DNA of 15,929 nucleotides. It comes from Candidatus Woesearchaeota archaeon (GTDB lineage: Archaea; Nanobdellota; Nanobdellia; Woesearchaeales; WJKV01). The stretch is from NCBI GenBank assembly GCA_019323495.1, contig JAHWHE010000081.1:1-15929 (forward strand). The letters run 5' to 3'. How positions within the stretch are numbered: the first letter of the stretch is position 1; each line of letters opens with the position of its first letter. Position numbers and translations under genes: made by a program. Positions 13,435 through 15,929 of this stretch are shown here, piece after piece. A model generated the notes under the pieces. The model was not told the DNA's origin and did no database searches. It worked only from the letters and a program-made list of their open reading frames with translations.

Positions 13435-14223
13435 ATGGCGAGAGAAAAGATAGACAAGGAAGTGAATTCAAGGCTCTATTTTGGACTGCGGGCTTTGCTT
13501 CCAGAATTGATTCCTTTTCTTAGAGAGGAGTATCCTAAGACGCACCAGCTTCTTTCTCCAAAAGACAATACGATACTGCCTGACATAGAAGCAGAAGACA
13601 AGGGAATAGATGTGATAAGAGCAGAATTTCCTGCAGATTCTATCGTAGCTGAAGAAAGATCAAAATTCCATCAGAACATATACGGAAAATCCAAGTACAG
13701 ATGGACTGCTGATTTTATCGATGGCTCAAGCAACTTTAGGAAACATCGTCCTTATTTCGCAATCAACATGTCAATCCAAAGAGGGGATGAGGTGCTAGGA
13801 GGAATAATCTGTGATCCTATGAATGAAAGGGCGTATCATGTTAGAAAAGGGCACGGTGCACATGTGAATGGTGAGCAGTTATTGGTATCAAAACAAGAAG
13901 ATCTGTCAAAAGCAGAGATCGCGCTCATATCTTCGAATTCTTTTGAAAAGCATGGAGAAGAAGAGTTATTGCATAGGCTGGAACAGGCGATCAAAAGCGC
14001 CAGGAAAAAAGGCTGCACTTCTCTTGAGCTTGCAGCGTGTGCAGCAGGCGAGATAGACGGGGTTGTGAAGCCGACAAAAAACAATTGGGTAGATGCGGGT
14101 TTATTGATGGTTCAGGAAGCGGGCGGACAAGTAACTGTTTTCGACAGGGGTTCCCATAAGGTTTATGTCGCTTCAAATCCATACATCCATGGAGATTTGT
14201 GTAGGGTTGTAAGAGAGAAATAA
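13435..14223 (+). CDS. Inositol monophosphatase/FBPase-family protein
   Basis: The 262-residue protein follows the Mg2+-dependent IMPase family: LPDIEAEDKGIDVIRAEFPA, then IVAEERS (E73/E74), the metal motif WTADFIDGSSNF (D93, D96) for the usual W-x-x-D-P-x-D-G-T-x-N-F, CTSLELAACAAGEIDGVV, and DAGLLMVQEAGG. Archaeal members can hydrolyse inositol phosphate, fructose 1,6-bisphosphate or related phosphates. One oddity: the C-terminal motif usually reads W-D-x-A-A-G, but here NNWVDAG puts Trp where the metal-binding Asp should be and moves Asp two places on. Activity may therefore be altered. An in-frame GTG at 13402 would add 11 residues, but the TATA box supports ATG 13435. Confidence 0.85.
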   Translation: MAREKIDKEVNSRLYFGLRALLPELIPFLREEYPKTHQLLSPKDNTILPDIEAEDKGIDVIRAEFPADSIVAEERSKFHQNIYGKSKYRWTADFIDGSSNFRKHRPYFAINMSIQRGDEVLGGIICDPMNERAYHVRKGHGAHVNGEQLLVSKQEDLSKAEIALISSNSFEKHGEEELLHRLEQAIKSARKKGCTSLELAACAAGEIDGVVKPTKNNWVDAGLLMVQEAGGQVTVFDRGSHKVYVASNPYIHGDLCRVVREK

Positions 14224-14227
14224 GAAA

Positions 14228-14244
14228 TTTAAAAAAGAATTATT
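14228..14244 (-). terminator. T-rich terminator after the PhoU-family gene
   Basis: Read on the minus strand, the 21-bp gap between the two convergent stops contains ATTCTTTTTTAAAT. It is short, but fits an oligo-T archaeal terminator. Confidence 0.45.
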
Positions 14245-15144
14245 TTATAATTTCAAGCCGATCGTATAGCTCAATAGATTGCTTGTCTTGTCGACGATGC
14301 TCAGCATGTGGTGCAAGATTTTTCCATCTTTTTTCTTTGCAAATGCGTCATTAATGTCGTTGCCAAGCTTTGCTTTTTCCTTATCCAATGCAATCGCCCT
14401 GTTCTTGTCGTATTTGTAGAATAACTCGTACAGCTCGATAAAGGCATTGTTAACTGCAGACAGCAAGTTCAGCACTTCAGGCGCAACAGCAATCTTGTTT
14501 TCTGCAACATAAGTAAACAGATCCCTGTACTCGTCTGCGATCTTTTCAAGCTCGTTAACAAGGCAGTATAAGTATGTGCTGTGCTTTGTATATCCTTTCT
14601 TGTTGATGATCCTTCTGCAGATTGTTGTCAGCCTGTTGTTGATCTGCTCGCTTGACTTGATGCTCATCAATTGCTCGAATTCTTTTGCTTTTATTGCATC
14701 GCAGCCGTCAGTGGCCATGCTTTTCAGCATCAAGAAAATCCTTCTTAAAATAGAATCAAATTCATTATCCAACGGTCCGCCTATGCATTTGATAGTGCAG
14801 CTCGTCTTGCTCTGGCTTACTATCTCGAACCCGAGCAGGCTTCTTTGGATAGCTTTCTGGATCTCTTCTATCTGCCCTGGCCCTTCGACCAGCACTGTGA
14901 TCTCATCAAAGCCCAGTTTATAGGCAGCAGGCAGAAATTTTCTCAGCAGTTTCTGGCCGATGTCTTTGACATCTATGGTTGTTTTTTCTAATGCAACCTC
15001 TCCTGTCGTGCTTAAGATTAATTTGCCTGCTTCTTCATTTATGTCCAATTCGTCTCCTGATTTCAGGCCGAATGTTTTAGTCCATCTGCTGGGCAGACTT
15101 ACAGTCAAAGTCGCCCTTCCTTGGCTTACTAATTTTCGTTTCAT
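14245..15144 (-). CDS. AbrB-PhoU family regulator (phosphate uptake regulator-like)
   Basis: The N-terminal 45 residues are a swapped-hairpin AbrB/SpoVT-type DNA-binding domain: RKLVSQGRATLTVSLPSRWT, then LKSGDELDINEEAGKLIL. A linker domain (about 50-120) precedes a PhoU-type all-helical region (about 125-299), seen in FDSILRRIFLMLKSMATDG and YLYCLVNELEKIADEYRDLF. AbrB-PhoU fusions are common in archaea and are annotated as phosphate uptake regulators, but no phosphate transporter genes adjoin it here. The ATG 15144 is about 26 bp from a palindromic TATA box, hence leaderless. DNA binding suggests it may act on promoters, possibly its own; this is inference. Confidence 0.85.
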   Translation of the reverse strand: MKRKLVSQGRATLTVSLPSRWTKTFGLKSGDELDINEEAGKLILSTTGEVALEKTTIDVKDIGQKLLRKFLPAAYKLGFDEITVLVEGPGQIEEIQKAIQRSLLGFEIVSQSKTSCTIKCIGGPLDNEFDSILRRIFLMLKSMATDGCDAIKAKEFEQLMSIKSSEQINNRLTTICRRIINKKGYTKHSTYLYCLVNELEKIADEYRDLFTYVAENKIAVAPEVLNLLSAVNNAFIELYELFYKYDKNRAIALDKEKAKLGNDINDAFAKKKDGKILHHMLSIVDKTSNLLSYTIGLKL

Positions 15145-15262
15145 TTTATATAGATAATAGTGGGATTTATATAAAACTTTTGCTTATATAGAGTCTATAT
15201 AGATATATACTTCTCTATATTCTATTGAGATTACCTATATATCAATTCCAGCCATTAAAGTC
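15145..15262. promoter_or_regulatory. Divergent AT-rich promoter region with repeated TATATAG units
   Basis: TTTATATAAA (15166-15175) is the TATA box of the minus-strand PhoU-family gene. TATATAG occurs at 15147, 15185 and 15196, the last two 11 bp apart (one helical turn), and CTATATAT lies at 15235. The 15235 box could drive the small gene at 15295, giving a leader of about 30 nt. The repeats could be operator sites, but simple AT-richness is the alternative. Confidence 0.45.
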
Positions 15263-15277
15263 CTTAGAAGAGGTGCA

Positions 15278-15295
15278 AATTGGAGGCAAACAAAA
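15278..15295 (+). repeat. First copy of the 18-nt leader AATTGGAGGCAAACAAAA
   Basis: The segment includes the SD GGAGG and ends at the A of ATG 15295. An identical copy lies at 15641-15658, directly before the next small gene. Confidence 0.85.
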
Positions 15296-15549
15296 TGGCA
15301 GGAAACAAAACAAGAGACGGCATCAAGCTTACTAAGATTGTAAGTGCAGTGAGTGATATAACTGGCATAACAATCAGGGATGGGACAAACCATCAATACA
15401 TCATAAACTATGCTGGAAGAAGGCCTTGCCCTCTTGACACAAGCACAGACGCAAGAAGAATGATCGTTCCGTGGCTTTACGCTGTGACTGGCTACGACAA
15501 GAGCAAGATATACGAAAATCTGAGAGCCGGCAGATGGTATCGCAATTAA
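15295..15549 (+). CDS. Small protein, possibly HicA/dsRBD-like fold
   Basis: The 84-residue protein begins MAGNKTRDGIKLTKIVSAVS. A helix (about 9-24) is followed by strands around GTNHQYIINYAGRRPCPL and a C-terminal helical part (DARRMIVPWLYAVTG, KIYENLRAG). The order helix, strand with a single His, GRR-type strand, helix resembles HicA-type toxins, where a His in G-S-H-H is catalytic; here the motif is GTNHQY, so the resemblance is weak. An in-frame TTG at 15280 belongs to the SD site and is not the start. SD TTGGAGG lies 8 nt upstream of the ATG. It is followed by a hairpin and another small gene with the same leader. Function unknown. Confidence 0.6.
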   Translation: MAGNKTRDGIKLTKIVSAVSDITGITIRDGTNHQYIINYAGRRPCPLDTSTDARRMIVPWLYAVTGYDKSKIYENLRAGRWYRN

Positions 15550-15552
15550 GAA

Positions 15553-15626
15553 AACTGGTTGGGTTGTGCGGTTATGTCTTATGGTAATTCCTCAACAATC
15601 GCCAAACCCCTGCACAACCGCCAGTT
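15553..15626 (+). ncRNA. Strong intergenic RNA hairpin between the two small genes
   Basis: AACTGG (15553-15558) pairs with CCAGTT (15621-15626), and GGTTGTGC (15562-15569) pairs with GCACAACC (15612-15619), with a small internal loop (TTG against G). GGTT (15570-15573) can also pair with AACC (15605-15608) across a 3-nt bulge. This makes up to 18 bp with an apical loop of about 30 nt. No oligo-T follows, so it is not an obvious terminator. It starts 3 nt after the stop of the upstream gene and ends 14 nt before the second leader copy. It may be a regulatory element or a stand-alone small RNA. Confidence 0.5.
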
Positions 15627-15640
15627 CATTATTAAAATAC

Positions 15641-15658
15641 AATTGGAGGCAAACAAAA
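15641..15658 (+). repeat. Second copy of the 18-nt leader AATTGGAGGCAAACAAAA
   Basis: This copy is identical to 15278-15295 and again sets the SD GGAGG at the same distance (plus one base) from the ATG, here 15659. Confidence 0.85.
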
Positions 15659-15929
15659 ATGGAAAAATCAAACAAAGGAGAAAAAAGCAATTATAGAAAA
15701 TTGATAGATTATCTAAGAAGAAATCCAGAATTGGACAGATCGGATGTTAGGATCCCAGAAGATCCAATCGCAAGGATTCTAAAACAATCAGGACCAGAAA
15801 TACCAGAGCCAGAAATACCGGTTGGTATTCCATGCCCTATTCAAGACCCAAAAAACAGATTGCAGGAATTCATGGAAAGCACAGGCGGAAAAAGCGCTTA
15901 TGGAAATTACATGAGAATGACAAGAAACG
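15659..15929 (+). CDS. Small Pro/Glu-rich protein, 3'-truncated by the window edge
   Basis: I do not recognise this protein. Ninety codons are visible and the frame remains open at the window end. It begins MEKSNKGEKSNYRKLIDYLR, a basic helical segment, then DVRIPEDPIARILKQ, a Pro/Glu stretch PEIPEPEIPVGIP near residues 46-58, and a second helical part (KNRLQEFMESTGGKSAYGN). There is no signal peptide or transmembrane helix. The start is fixed by the SD in the duplicated leader. The shared leader suggests it is expressed like the small gene upstream, possibly from the same transcript. Confidence 0.6.
   Translation, partial: MEKSNKGEKSNYRKLIDYLRRNPELDRSDVRIPEDPIARILKQSGPEIPEPEIPVGIPCPIQDPKNRLQEFMESTGGKSAYGNYMRMTRN

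Noticed and set aside
15553..15640. Intrinsic terminator at the 15553-15626 hairpin
   Set aside because: No oligo-T follows the stem, and archaeal termination depends mainly on T tracts.
15553..15641. Archaeal H/ACA guide RNA in the hairpin region
   Set aside because: The only ACA (15639-15641) lies 13 nt past the stem rather than directly after it, and no kink-turn or clear pseudouridylation pocket is visible.

Overview
The window is archaeal. It encodes archaeal-type ribosomal proteins (uL1, P0/uL10, P1/aL12, eS24, eS27/S27ae), the RNA polymerase subunit Rpo7, Spt4, an FCF1-like PIN nuclease and a PhoU protein with an AbrB-type head. Most genes have a TATA-like box centred 22-29 bp upstream of the start codon, which implies leaderless transcripts. 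Shine-Dalgarno (SD) sites (GGAGG) appear mainly at internal operon genes and a few leadered ones. Compact genes, many Lys/Glu-rich tails and single-domain versions of larger enzymes suggest a DPANN-like lineage such as Woesearchaeota or Pacearchaeota; that placement is inference, as no marker here is decisive. Layout, positions 1-5740: the 3' part of a tRNA G10 methyltransferase gene meets, stop codon against stop codon, a minus-strand gene for a lone PEP-synthase ATP-grasp domain with a long acidic tail. Next is a minus-strand pair: a large membrane-anchored clan CD (caspase/legumain-fold) cysteine peptidase, followed 48 nt later by a one-pass membrane protein with a canonical EF-hand. A small two-helix membrane protein is transcribed divergently from this pair. 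Positions 5740-8620: a ribosomal stalk operon (L1, P0, P1) with its own TATA box, a leader hairpin touching the L1 SD site and a hairpin between P0 and P1, followed by a coiled-coil protein gene. Positions 8660-10106: a GT-A/nucleotidyltransferase-like gene whose normal start codon appears to be out of frame by one base. Positions 10114-11826 (minus): PIN nuclease, Rpo7, Spt4, eS24 and S27ae, a conserved archaeal transcription/translation cluster. Positions 11922-14223: a divergent kinase-fold protein and an inositol-monophosphatase-family protein, both leaderless. Positions 14245-15929: a minus-strand AbrB-PhoU regulator, an AT-rich divergent promoter region with repeated CTATATAG palindromes, then two small plus-strand genes that share an identical 18-nt leader and are separated by a strong RNA hairpin. 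The second runs off the window. How they work together: the ribosomal and Rpo7 clusters are housekeeping. The parts that look least described are the caspase-like/EF-hand pair, the kinase-like protein, and the twin-leader small genes with their hairpin. No tRNA, rRNA, CRISPR array or insertion sequence was seen, and no gene-free stretch exceeds about 150 bp.
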